Origin: Phytohabitans flavus
Lineage (GTDB): Bacteria; Actinomycetota; Actinomycetes; Mycobacteriales; Micromonosporaceae
Reading direction: 5' to 3'
DNA: 64,000 bases
NCBI RefSeq assembly: GCF_011764545.1
Contig: NZ_AP022870.1
Span: forward strand, 7,136,001 to 7,200,000
Under the pieces are notes generated by a model. That model was not told the DNA's origin, did not search any database, and saw nothing but the letters and a program-made list of their open reading frames with translations. Made by a program: the position numbers and the translations under genes. Positions 42,772-51,961 of the stretch are shown piece after piece (position 1 is the stretch's first letter; each line of letters begins with the position of its first letter).

Positions 42772-44177
42772 AGTCGGAAGATCCCCTTGGGCAGTCGGTA
42801 GGCCAGGTCGACTATCGTCTCGGCCGCCTCGTCCAGCGGCAGGCGGTGCTCGGCCACCAGCCGGGCGAGGAAGCCGGCGTCGATCCGGCGGGCGACGTCG
42901 TGCCGCACGGGGATCGAGCAGAACGCCCGGGTGTCGTCGACGAAGCCGGCGGTGTTGTAGAAGCCGGCGCTCTCGGTGACGGACTCGCGGAAGCGGCGCA
43001 GCACCTCGGGCGAGTCGAGGAACCACCAGGGCGCGCCGAGGTACATGGCCGCGTAGCCGCCGGCCAGCGGGGCCAGCTCCCGGGTGAACGTGTCCTCGTC
43101 CAGCGTGTACACGACAAGGCGCAGCCGCGGGTCGTTCCCGTACGCGGACAGCAGCGGCTCGAGGCCGTGCACGTAGTCGGTGGCCTGCGGGACGTCGCCA
43201 CCCACGTCGCGCCCGTGCTTGCCGTACAGCCAGCGGTTGTGGTTGCGCACCGCGCCCGGGTGCAGCTGCATCACCAGACCGTCCTCGATGGACATCCGGG
43301 CCAGCTCGACGAGCATGTGCGCCCGGAACGCCTCGGCCTTGTCCGGGTCGCCGTCGCCGCGCAGGTGCGCCTCGAAGAGCGCGGTCGCCTCGCTCTCGTC
43401 CAGCACGAGCGTGCGGGCGGTCAGGTGACCGTGGTCGGAGGAGGTGGCGCCGGCGGCGATGAACGCCTCCCGCCGCTTGCGCAGCGCGGCGAGATAGCCG
43501 CGGTACGTGGCGGTGTCCTCACCGGTCATCTCGGCGAGCTTGGCGACATTGCCGGCCCAGTTTTCGAACTCGGGGTCGACCACGTTGTCCGGGCGGAATG
43601 TCGTGATGACCCGGCCGCCCGGACCGCCCCAGCCGTCGGCGGCGAGCTTGGCGTGCCGGCCCAGATCGTCCAGCGGCGACTCGGTGGTGGCCAGCACCTC
43701 GATGTTGAACCGCTCGAAGAGCGCCCGCGGGCGGAACTCCGGCTCGGCCAGCCTCGCGGCGATCGCGTCGTACACCTCGTCGGCCGTGTCCGGCCCGAAC
43801 GCGGTGGTCACGCCAAAGACCTCGCGGAACGTCTCCTCCAGCCACAGCCGCGAGGGAGTGCCCCGGAAGAGGCGCCAGTGCTCGGCGAATCGCCGCCAGA
43901 TCGCCCGCCCGTCCGTCTCGTACGGCTCGCCGTCCAGCGTGGGTACGCCCAGCGAGGCCGGCGAGACGCCCTGGCTCAGCAGCATCCGCGTGACGTAGTG
44001 GTCGGGGCAGATGATCAGCTGGGCGGGGTCGGGGAACGGCGCGTCGTCGGCGAGGATGGCGGGGTCGACGTGCCCGTGCGGCGAGATGATCGGCTGGTCC
44101 TTCGCCTGGGCGTACAGCTCGCGGGCGATGGCTCGCTGCGTGGGCTCGGACGGGAAGAGCAGGTCGGCTCGGGTCAC
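42768..44177 (-). CDS. uxaC: uronate isomerase
   Basis: 469 residues, the usual length. Amidohydrolase-superfamily enzyme converting galacturonate to tagaturonate (or glucuronate to fructuronate). Characteristic segments: IISPHGHVDPAILADDAPF with the metal-binding HGH, TRMLLSQGVSPASLG, EVLATTESPLDDL, MQLHPGAVRNHNRW and SIPVRHDVARRID. Second gene of the leftward operon, nine bases after the first oxidoreductase gene, coupled to the dehydratase gene by a GTGA overlap. Its presence next to pectate lyases makes galacturonate the likely physiological substrate. Confidence 0.95.
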   Translation of the reverse strand: MTRADLLFPSEPTQRAIARELYAQAKDQPIISPHGHVDPAILADDAPFPDPAQLIICPDHYVTRMLLSQGVSPASLGVPTLDGEPYETDGRAIWRRFAEHWRLFRGTPSRLWLEETFREVFGVTTAFGPDTADEVYDAIAARLAEPEFRPRALFERFNIEVLATTESPLDDLGRHAKLAADGWGGPGGRVITTFRPDNVVDPEFENWAGNVAKLAEMTGEDTATYRGYLAALRKRREAFIAAGATSSDHGHLTARTLVLDESEATALFEAHLRGDGDPDKAEAFRAHMLVELARMSIEDGLVMQLHPGAVRNHNRWLYGKHGRDVGGDVPQATDYVHGLEPLLSAYGNDPRLRLVVYTLDEDTFTRELAPLAGGYAAMYLGAPWWFLDSPEVLRRFRESVTESAGFYNTAGFVDDTRAFCSIPVRHDVARRIDAGFLARLVAEHRLPLDEAAETIVDLAYRLPKGIFRL

Positions 44178-44186
44178 GTCGGGCTC

Positions 44187-45509
44187 CTATCCCAGGGTGA
44201 GCAGGTCGGCGACCTGGACCGGCTGTCCAGTCTCGAAAGAACGGTTGGCGGCCAGGCCGGTGAGCAGCGCCAACGCGCCGTCGCGGGCACTGGCCTCCCG
44301 GCCCATAGGGTCATTTTCACCGCCGAACAGCACCGCGGTCATGCGGGCGTCCGCACCTCCGTGGCCTTCGCGCGTGTGTCCAGGTACGGGCACCTCGCGC
44401 GGCCGCTCCCAGAACGGGTGCACGGTGATCCGGGCCGAGCCCTCCTCGACCGCCGCCTCGACCCCGTGCACAGCGCCCTTGACGCCCTTCGCCCCGGCCG
44501 GACTGACAAAGTCGTTTTCCACCACGTGCAGCTCAAGCCGGCCGCGGCTGCCGTTGAACATGACCCGGTAGCCCTCCCACGGCGAATACGCCGTCAGGTG
44601 GTAGGTCATCGTGGCGCCGTTTGTGTAGCGGGCCAGCACCGCCATGTCGTCCTCGATGGTCACGCCGGGGGCGAAGACGTTCTGGTCTCGGTGGTACCCG
44701 TCCTCGGCCTCGGCGTCCAGGTAGAGCGCGCGCAGGTGCGGGTTGGCGGCGAGGTCGATCGCGAACGGGTCGCTCTCGGCCTCGGCCGCGCCGTGTGCGC
44801 GGGCATAGTCGCGGGCGTACCCGTGGCGTTGCCCCGCCTCGCCGTAGAAGAAGAGCCGCCCGTACGCCATGACCTCGACCGGCGCCGACCCGAGCCACCA
44901 GTTGACGAGGTCGAAGTGGTGGCTCGCCTTGTGCACCATCAGGCCGCCGGAGTTGGCCTTGTCGCGGTGCCAGCGCCGGAAGTAGTCCGCGCCGTGCCGC
45001 ACGTCGAGCAGCCACTCGAAGTGCACCGAGCCGATCTCACCGATCTCGCCGGAGGCGAGCACCTCACGCACCTTTTCGTGCAACGGGTTGTATCGGTAGT
45101 TGAAGGCGACGGTCACCTGGTGCCCGGTCTCCGCCACGGCCTCGAGGATCCGCTCGCATCGGGGCACGTCAGTGGTCATCGGCTTTTCCGTCACCACATC
45201 ACACCCGGCCCGGAGCGCGGCCACGATGTACTCGTCGTGGGTGCGGTCGACGCTGGTCACCAGCGCGACGTCCACCCGCTCCTTGTCGAGCATCGTCACG
45301 AAGTCGCCGGCCGGGTACGTCGGCACCGTGGCCGCGCCGGCGCCGGCCAGCCACGCGTTGTGCGCGTCCATCCGGGCCTGGTTGACGTCGGCGAACGCGA
45401 CGAGCTCGGCGTGGTCCGGATGGGCCAGCAGCGACCGGACGAACATCTCGGCGCGGGAGCCGGTGCCGACGAGGGCGTAGCGACGCCGCCGTGGCGCTTG
45501 ATCCGGCAT
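44187..45509 (-). CDS. Gfo/Idh/MocA family oxidoreductase
   Basis: 440 residues from ATG 45509 (MPDQAPRRRRYALVGTGSRA); AGAGGA lies upstream and the longer open frame has no homology. Rossmann domain ALVGTGSRAEMFVRSLLA and DVALVTSVDRTHDEYIVAAL; catalytic E-K-P motif DVVTEKPMTTDVPRCERIL; the substrate domain follows, with GSVHFEWLLDVRHGADYFRR and MVHKASHHFDLVNWWLG. First gene of the uronate operon. The larger C-terminal part resembles the glycan-processing members of the family; it may act on unsaturated or oxidised uronide sugars. Divergent from lacI. Confidence 0.86.
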   Translation of the reverse strand: MPDQAPRRRRYALVGTGSRAEMFVRSLLAHPDHAELVAFADVNQARMDAHNAWLAGAGAATVPTYPAGDFVTMLDKERVDVALVTSVDRTHDEYIVAALRAGCDVVTEKPMTTDVPRCERILEAVAETGHQVTVAFNYRYNPLHEKVREVLASGEIGEIGSVHFEWLLDVRHGADYFRRWHRDKANSGGLMVHKASHHFDLVNWWLGSAPVEVMAYGRLFFYGEAGQRHGYARDYARAHGAAEAESDPFAIDLAANPHLRALYLDAEAEDGYHRDQNVFAPGVTIEDDMAVLARYTNGATMTYHLTAYSPWEGYRVMFNGSRGRLELHVVENDFVSPAGAKGVKGAVHGVEAAVEEGSARITVHPFWERPREVPVPGHTREGHGGADARMTAVLFGGENDPMGREASARDGALALLTGLAANRSFETGQPVQVADLLTLG

Positions 45510-45528
45510 CGAGCATCCTCTCTGGATA

Positions 45529-45542
45529 TGCAAAGGTTTGCA
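45529..45542. promoter_or_regulatory. operator-like palindrome TGCAAA-GG-TTTGCA
   Basis: Perfect 6+2+6 dyad 19 bases upstream of the first uronate-operon gene. It shares the TTTGC half-site with the lacI-promoter palindrome at 45683-45694 and is a likely binding site for the divergently encoded LacI protein. Confidence 0.5.
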
Positions 45543-45613
45543 GACGCAAGGTGCCATGCGAGGCCCTGAGCAGTCAACGCTGACCACCAAATGTCCATGT
45601 ATGTCACGTTCAA

Positions 45614-45634
45614 CGCTTGAAGCAAGCGCTTTCC
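45614..45634. promoter_or_regulatory. LacI-type palindrome region CGCTTG-aag-CAAGCGCTTTCC
   Basis: Two overlapping dyads: CGCTTG/CAAGCG (45614-45619 with 45623-45628) and AAGCGCTT (45624-45631). The latter equals the core of the GAAGCGCTTC palindrome before the msiK-like gene at 27981-27990. Confidence 0.45.
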
Positions 45635-45671
45635 AACGGGCTCGTCGTAACGAACCCGCAATCAAAGCCCG

Positions 45672-45701
45672 TTGACACCTGAGCAACCGTTTGCATTAAT
45701 T
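45672..45701 (+). promoter_or_regulatory. predicted lacI promoter with operator in the spacer
   Basis: TTGACA (45672-45677), 18-base spacer, TTAATT (45696-45701). The spacer contains GCAACCGTTTGC (45683-45694), a LacI-family-type palindrome with central CG, placed where a bound repressor would block the promoter; autoregulation is inferred. Confidence 0.55.
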
Positions 45702-45742
45702 GGCCCACCTGAGTGACGGGCGACACACGGAGAGGAGTGCAC

Positions 45743-46746
45743 GTGCCAGCCACGATCCGCGACGTCGCGCGTGCGTCGGGAGTGCACATCTCCACCGTGT
45801 CGCGCACGTTCTCGGCGCCGCACCTGGTCAATCCGGAGACCCGCAGCCGCGTGCTCGCCTGCGCGGAGCATCTGGGCTACCGCCCCAACCGGGCCGCCCG
45901 GGCGCTCATCACCGGCCGCACCCACAACATCGGCCTGATCGTCGCCGACATCGCCAACCCGTTCTTCCCGCCCCTGATCAAGGCGGCGGAGAGCGCCGCA
46001 CGCCACCGCGACTACCACATCTTCGTCACCGATACGAACGAAGATCCGGCGGTCGAGGAGGAGCTCGTCCACGCCCTCGCCAAGCAGGTCGACGGGGTGC
46101 TGCTCTGTAGCCCACGCATGAGCAACAGCCTCATCGAGCAGCTCAGCCGCGAGGTGCCGCTCGTCGTCATCAACCGGCAGGTCACCGGCCTGCCGTCCGT
46201 GGTGATGGACGTCGGCCAGGGCGCCCGCCTCGCGGTGGAGCACCTGACCGGTCTCGGGCACCGCCACATCGCCCTGCTGGGCGGGCCGCGGGGCTCGTGG
46301 ACCAGCCGCGAGATCCGCCGCGCCGCCACGGCCGCGGCCCGCACCGCCGACGCCGAGCTCACCGTGCTCGGCCCCAACCAGCCCACCGAGCACGGCGGCA
46401 TCGGCCAGGCGGAGCACGTGCACCGCCTCGGCGCCACCGCCGTGCTCGCCTACAACGACTTGATGGCGATCGGCCTCATCGAGGGGCTCGACTCGCTGGG
46501 GTACGGGTGCCCGAGGAGATCAGCATCGTCGGCATCGACGACATCTCGCTGAGCCGTCTCACCCGACCCAAGCTGACGACGGTGGCCAATCCCACCGGGG
46601 CCGCCGGGCGGGCGGCCGTCGACATGCTGCTCCAGCACGGCGACGACCGCCGTACCACCGCACAGGTAACGCTCCAGACCGAACTGGTGATCCGCGACTC
46701 GACAGGCCCAGCACCAACGGGCAAACCGCACACTGTCAAGGAGTGA
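45743..46746 (+). CDS. LacI family transcriptional regulator, frameshifted by one missing base
   Basis: About 334 residues when repaired. N-terminal helix-turn-helix ATIRDVARASGVHISTVSRT (about 3-22) and hinge YRPNRAARALITGRT; periplasmic-binding-like sensor with IGLIVADIANPFFPPLIKAA and AVLAYNDLMAIGLIEGLDSL. At 46498-46501 a G run is one short. The literal frame then reads GYGCPRRSAS and stops at 46552, while the other frame continues VRVPEEISIVGIDDISLSRL to the TGA at 46746. GTG start 45743 after GGAGAGG. It ends seven bases before the transporter operon and probably senses a pectin-derived sugar. Confidence 0.85.
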
Positions 46747-46753
46747 CCCGAGA

Positions 46754-48064
46754 ATGCACCCCGGCACGCGTACGCACAGACGCCGCCTGCTCCGCGGACT
46801 CGCCGCGGCAGCCATTGCAGTCCCCTTGGTCCTCGGTGCCGCCGCATGTGGCGACGACGAGGGCGGTGGCAGCACCTCCGACCCGAACGCCCCGGTCCGC
46901 CTCTCCGTCTTCTACTGGGGCAGCGAGGCCCGCGCCAAGCTGACCGAGGACGCGCTCAACGCCTACAAGGCCAAGCACCCGAACGTCGATTTCGAGGTGA
47001 CCTGGCAGGCCAACCAGGGCTACGCCGACAAGCTGGCCACGCTCGCCGCCGGCGGTGACGTGCCCGACCTGTTCGCGCTCGACGACAACATGCTCGCCGA
47101 CTTCGCCACCCGCAACGTGACCGCGGACCTGACGGAGTACAAGGGCGGCAAGATCGACGTGTCCAAGTTCCCGCCCAGCCTCGTCGAGTACGGCATGGTG
47201 GACGGCAAGCTGGTCGGCATCTCGGCCGGTGAGAACACGCAGGGCCTGGTGTACAACAAGACCCTGCTGACCAAGAACGGCCTGCCCGAGCCGACCACCG
47301 GACAGACCTGGGAGCAGCACATCGACTGGGCCGCCCAGGTCGCTACGAAGACCAAGGTCCCCGGTACGCAGGACCCGAGCGCCGACTACAAGGCGTTCTG
47401 GGTGTGGATCCGCCAGCAGGGCAAGGACCTGTACAGCGGCAAGGAGCTCGGCTTCTCCGCCGACGACCTGGCCAAGTGGTTCACGCTCTGGAAGGGCGCG
47501 CGCGACAAGGGCGCCACCCCGACGCCCGACATCATCCACGAGGGCAACGTCACCGACATCAGCAAGCAGCTCGTCGTCACCGGCAAGGCGGCCACCTCCT
47601 GGGTGTGGGCCAACCAGATGCCGGAGCTGAAGAAGAACACCAAGGACGAGCTGGGCGTCGTGGCGTACCCGGGTGACCCGAGCGGCCAGTGGGCGCGTTC
47701 CTCCATGTACTGGAGCGTGGCCCGCAGCAGCGACAAGAAGGACACCGCCGTCGACGTCATCAACTTCCTGGTGAACGACCAGCAGGCGGTCAACATCCTC
47801 GGCACCGACCGCGGCCTTCCGTCCAACATGGACCTGCGGACCGCGTTCGCCGGCACGGTCACCGACGCCAACATGAAGCTGTCGATCCAGGTGGAGAACG
47901 ACCTCGCGGCGAAGTTCGGCAAGGCTCCGCAGGTGCCGCCGAAGGGACACAGCACGTTCCGCTCCGAGCTTGTGAAGGCCGCGGAGAACGTCCAGTTCGG
48001 ACGCGCGACGCCGGAGAAGGCCGCCGCCGATCTGATCGCCCTCGTCCAGCCGAAGCTCGGTTAG
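46754..48064 (+). CDS. sugar ABC transporter solute-binding lipoprotein
   Basis: 436 residues. Lipoprotein signal: RRRLLRGLAAAAIAVPLVLG then lipobox GAAAC with Cys at about residue 32, followed by a Gly/Ser spacer. The mature part is a family 1 (MalE-like) binding protein: RLSVFYWGSEARAKLTEDAL, GDVPDLFALDDNMLADFA and KGHSTFRSELVKAAENVQFG. It captures an oligosaccharide outside the membrane for the two permeases encoded directly downstream. Neighbouring pectate lyases suggest oligogalacturonides. A diverged copy lies at the end of the operon (50.7-52 kb). Confidence 0.92.
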   Translation: MHPGTRTHRRRLLRGLAAAAIAVPLVLGAAACGDDEGGGSTSDPNAPVRLSVFYWGSEARAKLTEDALNAYKAKHPNVDFEVTWQANQGYADKLATLAAGGDVPDLFALDDNMLADFATRNVTADLTEYKGGKIDVSKFPPSLVEYGMVDGKLVGISAGENTQGLVYNKTLLTKNGLPEPTTGQTWEQHIDWAAQVATKTKVPGTQDPSADYKAFWVWIRQQGKDLYSGKELGFSADDLAKWFTLWKGARDKGATPTPDIIHEGNVTDISKQLVVTGKAATSWVWANQMPELKKNTKDELGVVAYPGDPSGQWARSSMYWSVARSSDKKDTAVDVINFLVNDQQAVNILGTDRGLPSNMDLRTAFAGTVTDANMKLSIQVENDLAAKFGKAPQVPPKGHSTFRSELVKAAENVQFGRATPEKAAADLIALVQPKLG

Positions 48065-48094
48065 CCCCGCGCAGGTACGGAGAGGAGTTCGCTC

Positions 48095-49078
48095 GTGGCG
48101 TTGACCACGGCGGAACAGCCGTCGGTGCGTGCGAGCCGAGCCACCGGGACCCCTGCCAAGCGGCGGGGGTCCCGGCGAGGCCGGCGTAGCGAGGCAGTGG
48201 CGGGTTACGTCTTCCTGTCGCCGTGGCTGCTCGGTCTGATGGCCGTCACCGCGGTGCCGATGCTTCTGTCGCTCTACATCAGCTTCACCAACTACGACAT
48301 CCTCAGCCCACTGAGCGAGGTCGAGTGGGTGGGGCTGGACAACTACGAGCGCATGTTCACCGCCGACCCGTCGTACTGGCGGTCGGTGACGGTGACCGTC
48401 TCCTTCGCGCTGATCGCGGTGCCGCTCAAGCTCGCGGTCGCGCTCGGCGTCGCGCTGCTGCTCAACCGGGCGTGGCGGGGGGTCGGTCTCTTCCGGGGAC
48501 TGTTCTACCTGCCGTCGCTCATCGGTGGCAGCGTCGCGCTGGCCATCGTCTGGGTGAGCATGTTCAACCGCGAGGGTGCCTTCAACGGTTTCCTCGGCCT
48601 CTTCGGCATCGAGGGCAAGCCCTGGGTCAACGACCCTACCTGGGCGCTGGAGACCCTGATGGTGCTCGCCATCTGGCAGTTCGGCGCGCCGATGGTGATC
48701 TTCCTGGCCGGGCTCAAGCAGGTGCCCACCGAGCTGTACGAGGCTGCCTCGGTCGACGGCGCCGGTCGGTTCCGCCAGTTCCGCAGCGTCACGCTGCCGA
48801 TGCTGTCCCCGGTCATCTTCTTCAACCTGGTGCTGGAGACCATCAACGGCTTCCAGGGATTCACCGCCGCCTTCGTGCTGAGCAACGGCACGGGCGGTCC
48901 CATCGACTCCACCCTGATGTACACGCTGAACCTCTACATCAAGGGCTTCACCGACTACGAGATGGGTTACGCGTCGGCGATGGCGTGGGTGTTCCTGCTG
49001 GCGATCGGCATCATCACCGCCGTGTTCTTTTCGACCGGGCGCTTCTGGGTGCACTACTCGGACGGAGATGACCGCTGA
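48095..49078 (+). CDS. sugar ABC transporter permease (MalF/UgpA type)
   Basis: 327 residues, six membrane helices (first: VAGYVFLSPWLLGLMAVTAV). The EAA loop that contacts the ATPase appears as ELYEAASVDGAGRFRQFRSV with the conserved G at the usual spacing. N-terminal 30 residues are basic and cytoplasmic. Start GTG 48095. The stop overlaps the start of the second permease gene (TGATG), so both are made in equal amounts. No ATPase gene follows. Confidence 0.93.
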   Translation: MALTTAEQPSVRASRATGTPAKRRGSRRGRRSEAVAGYVFLSPWLLGLMAVTAVPMLLSLYISFTNYDILSPLSEVEWVGLDNYERMFTADPSYWRSVTVTVSFALIAVPLKLAVALGVALLLNRAWRGVGLFRGLFYLPSLIGGSVALAIVWVSMFNREGAFNGFLGLFGIEGKPWVNDPTWALETLMVLAIWQFGAPMVIFLAGLKQVPTELYEAASVDGAGRFRQFRSVTLPMLSPVIFFNLVLETINGFQGFTAAFVLSNGTGGPIDSTLMYTLNLYIKGFTDYEMGYASAMAWVFLLAIGIITAVFFSTGRFWVHYSDGDDR

Positions 49079-49953
49079 TGGGCACACACACGCTCGCGGT
49101 GTCCCGCCGCCCCTCCGGACTCGCGCGCGGGATCGTCCGCATGCTCGTCCTCATCGCGATCCTCGGCATCGTGCTCTATCCGCTCGCCTGGATGGTCGGT
49201 ACGTCGTTCAAGTCGCAGCCGGAGATCGCGAGCAACACCGGCCTCTTCCCGCAGGAGTTCACGCCGAGCAACTACCCGGACGGGTGGAACCACTTCGACG
49301 TCAGCTTCGCGCGGTTCTTCCTCAACAGCACGATGGTGGCGCTGCTGACCGTGATCGGAAACGCGGCCTCGTGCCTCGTCGCGGCGTACGCCTTCGCGCG
49401 GCTGCGGTTTCCGCTGCGCGGGTTCTGGTTCGCCATCATGATCGGCACACTTCTGCTGCCGCAGCACGTGCTGACCGTGCCGCAGTACATCCTGTTCAAG
49501 CAGTTCGGCTGGGTGGGCGGGGACTGGCCGTACGTACCTCTGCTGGTGCCGCAGTTTCTCGCCACCGAGGCGTTCTTCGTCTTCCTCATGGTGCAGTTCA
49601 TGCGAGGCATCCCGCGCGAGCTGGACGAGGCCGCCAAGATCGACGGCGCGAACGCGTTCGGCATCTTCCGGTACGTGATCCTGCCGCTCAGCCGCCCGGC
49701 GCTGGTGACCACCGCGATCTTCTCGTTCATCTGGACCTGGAACGAGTTCTTCCGGCAGCTTGTCTACCTCTCCGACCTGAAGGACTACACGCTGCCGGTG
49801 GCGATGACGCTCTTCATCGACTCCAGCGGGCAGAGCTCGATCGGGCCGATGTTCGCGATGTCGGTGTTGTCGCTGCTCCCGGTGTTCCTGTTCTTCGTCG
49901 CCTTCCAGCGGATGCTCGTCGAGGGCATCAACACGAGCGGAATCAAGGGATGA
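49078..49953 (+). CDS. sugar ABC transporter permease (MalG/UgpE type)
   Basis: 291 residues, six membrane helices. EAA loop ELDEAAKIDGANAFGIFRYV; typical ending FVAFQRMLVEGINTSGIKG as in MalG-like permeases. Pairs with the preceding permease. The stop overlaps the start of the next gene (ATGA). The missing ATPase would be supplied by an MsiK-like protein such as that encoded at 27994-29085. Confidence 0.94.
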   Translation: MGTHTLAVSRRPSGLARGIVRMLVLIAILGIVLYPLAWMVGTSFKSQPEIASNTGLFPQEFTPSNYPDGWNHFDVSFARFFLNSTMVALLTVIGNAASCLVAAYAFARLRFPLRGFWFAIMIGTLLLPQHVLTVPQYILFKQFGWVGGDWPYVPLLVPQFLATEAFFVFLMVQFMRGIPRELDEAAKIDGANAFGIFRYVILPLSRPALVTTAIFSFIWTWNEFFRQLVYLSDLKDYTLPVAMTLFIDSSGQSSIGPMFAMSVLSLLPVFLFFVAFQRMLVEGINTSGIKG

Positions 49954-50566
49954 CCACCGAATTGACCACCGAGGACCCGCCGCGGATGGTGCATGGCGGG
50001 TGGCGGGACACCGTCCGCAACGCCAGCGACCTGGCCCTGCTCGGCATCCTCGTCATGGTCGGCTCGCTCGGCGTCGTCACGGCTGGCGCGGCGGTGGCGG
50101 CCGCCAGCGCCGCCGTGCACGACTGGTCCGCGGATGAGCGGTGGCCGGGGTACGGGTCACGCTCGGCCGCTTCGCCCGCGGGCTGCTGCCGGGCGTCCTG
50201 CCCACGCTCGCGGCCGCGCTCGGCGGGGCGCTGCTCGTGCTCAACCTGGCCGCGATCACCCGCGGCGTGGTGCCCGGCGGGGTCGTCGTCGCGGTACCCA
50301 CGCTGCTCATCCTGATCGCGGCCGCGGGCCTTGCCGGCCTGACGGTGGTCGAGGTGGGCCGGTCCGGTGGCCTGGGTTGGCGTGCCGCCGCCCGGGCCGC
50401 GCTCGCCGCCGGGCAGCGCCGGCCGGTCGCGGTGCTGGCGTGCGCCGGCGTGGTCGCGCTTGTCGCGGCGCTGGGCATGATGATCATTCCGGTACTCGTA
50501 CCGGTGCTCGCCGGCTACGCCATCTTCGCCATGCACGCGGTTGCCCGGCGCCTGCCGGCACAGTGA
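49950..50566 (+). CDS. DUF624/YesL-like membrane protein, frameshifted by one missing base
   Basis: About 205 residues when repaired: MTTELTTEDPPRMVHGGWRD, helices LALLGILVMVGSLGVVTAGA and, after the shift, GVRVTLGRFARGLLPGVLPT, ALVAALGMMIIPVLVPVLAG and others. A G run at 50147-50150 (CCGGGGTACGGG) is one base short; the upstream frame would end at 50315. Small membrane proteins of this type (YesL) commonly accompany pectin or rhamnogalacturonan transporters in other bacteria, consistent with this place in the operon. The family call rests on size, topology and context, not on a strong motif. Confidence 0.65.
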
Positions 50567-50665
50567 GTGATCAGGGCGTTTCCGCTGGTAAACACCCTGC
50601 TCGCGGGTCGTCCGTACGGCCCTCCCACTAGGAGGTATCGCACCCTAAGGTCGATATCCGTGCGG

Positions 50666-51951
50666 ATGACTATCGGGATGCGCGCGATCGGGTGCCTGGC
50701 CGCGGCGGCGTTGCTCGCCACGACGGGGTGCAGCGGCGACTCGGACGACACCCAGGTCCGGGACCAGAAGGTCGAGATCAATATCTACTGGTGGGGCGGC
50801 GAGAAGCGGGCCGAGATGACCGAGCAGGCGCTCGCCCTCTACACCGCCCGGCATCCCAACGTCGCGTTCAAGACGCACTGGCAGGGCAACCAGGGCTATT
50901 ACGACAACCTGGCCACCCAGGCCGCCGGGGCGGACGGGCCCGACCTCTTCCAGATCGACGACAACTACCTGACCGAGTACGCCGAGCGGAACGTCACCCT
51001 CGACCTCACGCCGTACGTGGCGAGCGGGGCGCTCAACCTCAGCAAGCTCCCGGACAGCCTCGCCAAGTACGGGCAGGTCGGCGGGCGCCAGGTGGGCGTC
51101 GCGGGTGCCGAGAACACGCCGGCGATGGTGTACAACCGCACCCTGGTCCGCGAGCTCGACCTACCCGAGCCCACGGTCGGGATGACGTACGAGCAGCTCT
51201 TCGAGTGGGCCACGGAGATCACGCAGGCCACCAACGGCCGGGTGGCGGGCACGATGGACCCGTCGGCCGACTACAAGGCGCTCTGGCTGTGGCTGCGCGC
51301 CCAGGGCAAGGAGCTGTACGCGGGCCGCCAGATGGGCTTCACCGCGGCCGACCTGACCAAGTGGTTCCAGATGTGGCAGACCGCGCGGGACACCGGCGCC
51401 GCACCCGCCCCTGACGTGGTCAAGGAGGCCAACGGCGGCGACGTGACCAAGCAGCTCGTCGCCACCGGGCGAGCGGCGACGAGCTTCATGTGGTCCAACC
51501 AGCTGCCCGAGCTTCAAGGCAACACAAAGGACGAGCTGGCCCTTGTCTCGTACCCGGGCGACCCGAAGGGCAGTGGGCGCGCGCCTCGATGTACTGGTCG
51601 GCGTTTCGCGGCACGCGCCACCCCGAGGTGGTCGTCGACATCATGAACTTCCTGGTCAACGACCCCGAAGCCGGCAAGATCCTGGGCACCGAGCGCGGAC
51701 TCAGCCCCAACACCGACGTGCGGAAGGTCGTCAGTGAGTCGCTCACCGACCCGACGGCCCGCGCCACGATCAACTTCGAGAACGCGATCACACCGCGCTT
51801 CGGTGCCGCGCCCGCGCCGCCGCCGAAGGGACACTCGAAGATCCGTTCGCTGCTGACAGCGGCCGCGGAGAGCGTGCAGCTGGGTCAGAAGCCGCCCAGG
51901 CTGGCGGCACAGGAGTTTCTGAACCAGGCGAACGGCACGCTGGCCACGTAG
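50666..51951 (+). CDS. second sugar ABC transporter solute-binding lipoprotein, frameshifted by one missing base
   Basis: About 428 residues when repaired. Lipoprotein signal GCLAAAALLATTGCSGDSDD (Cys about residue 21; the -3 residue Thr is unusual). Family 1 binding protein, parallel throughout to the protein of 46754-48064 (INIYWWGGEKRAEMTEQALA, LFQIDDNYLTEYAERNVTLD, KGHSKIRSLLTAAAESVQLG). At about 51570 one base is missing: the sequence AAGGGCAGTGGG should read AAGGGCCAGTGG, giving GQWARASMYW as in the paralogue; the literal frame ends at 51646. ATG 50666 chosen; GTG 50660 and ATG 50678 are alternatives. Converges with the Hsp70 fusion gene. Confidence 0.85.
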
Positions 51952-51961
51952 CGCGGCCCGC

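Noticed and set aside
29141..45509. Mobile element carrying the pectin and WD40-TIR genes
   Set aside because: The tRNA-Thr at 27.6 kb is a possible insertion site, but no integrase, transposase, att repeat or change in base composition was seen.
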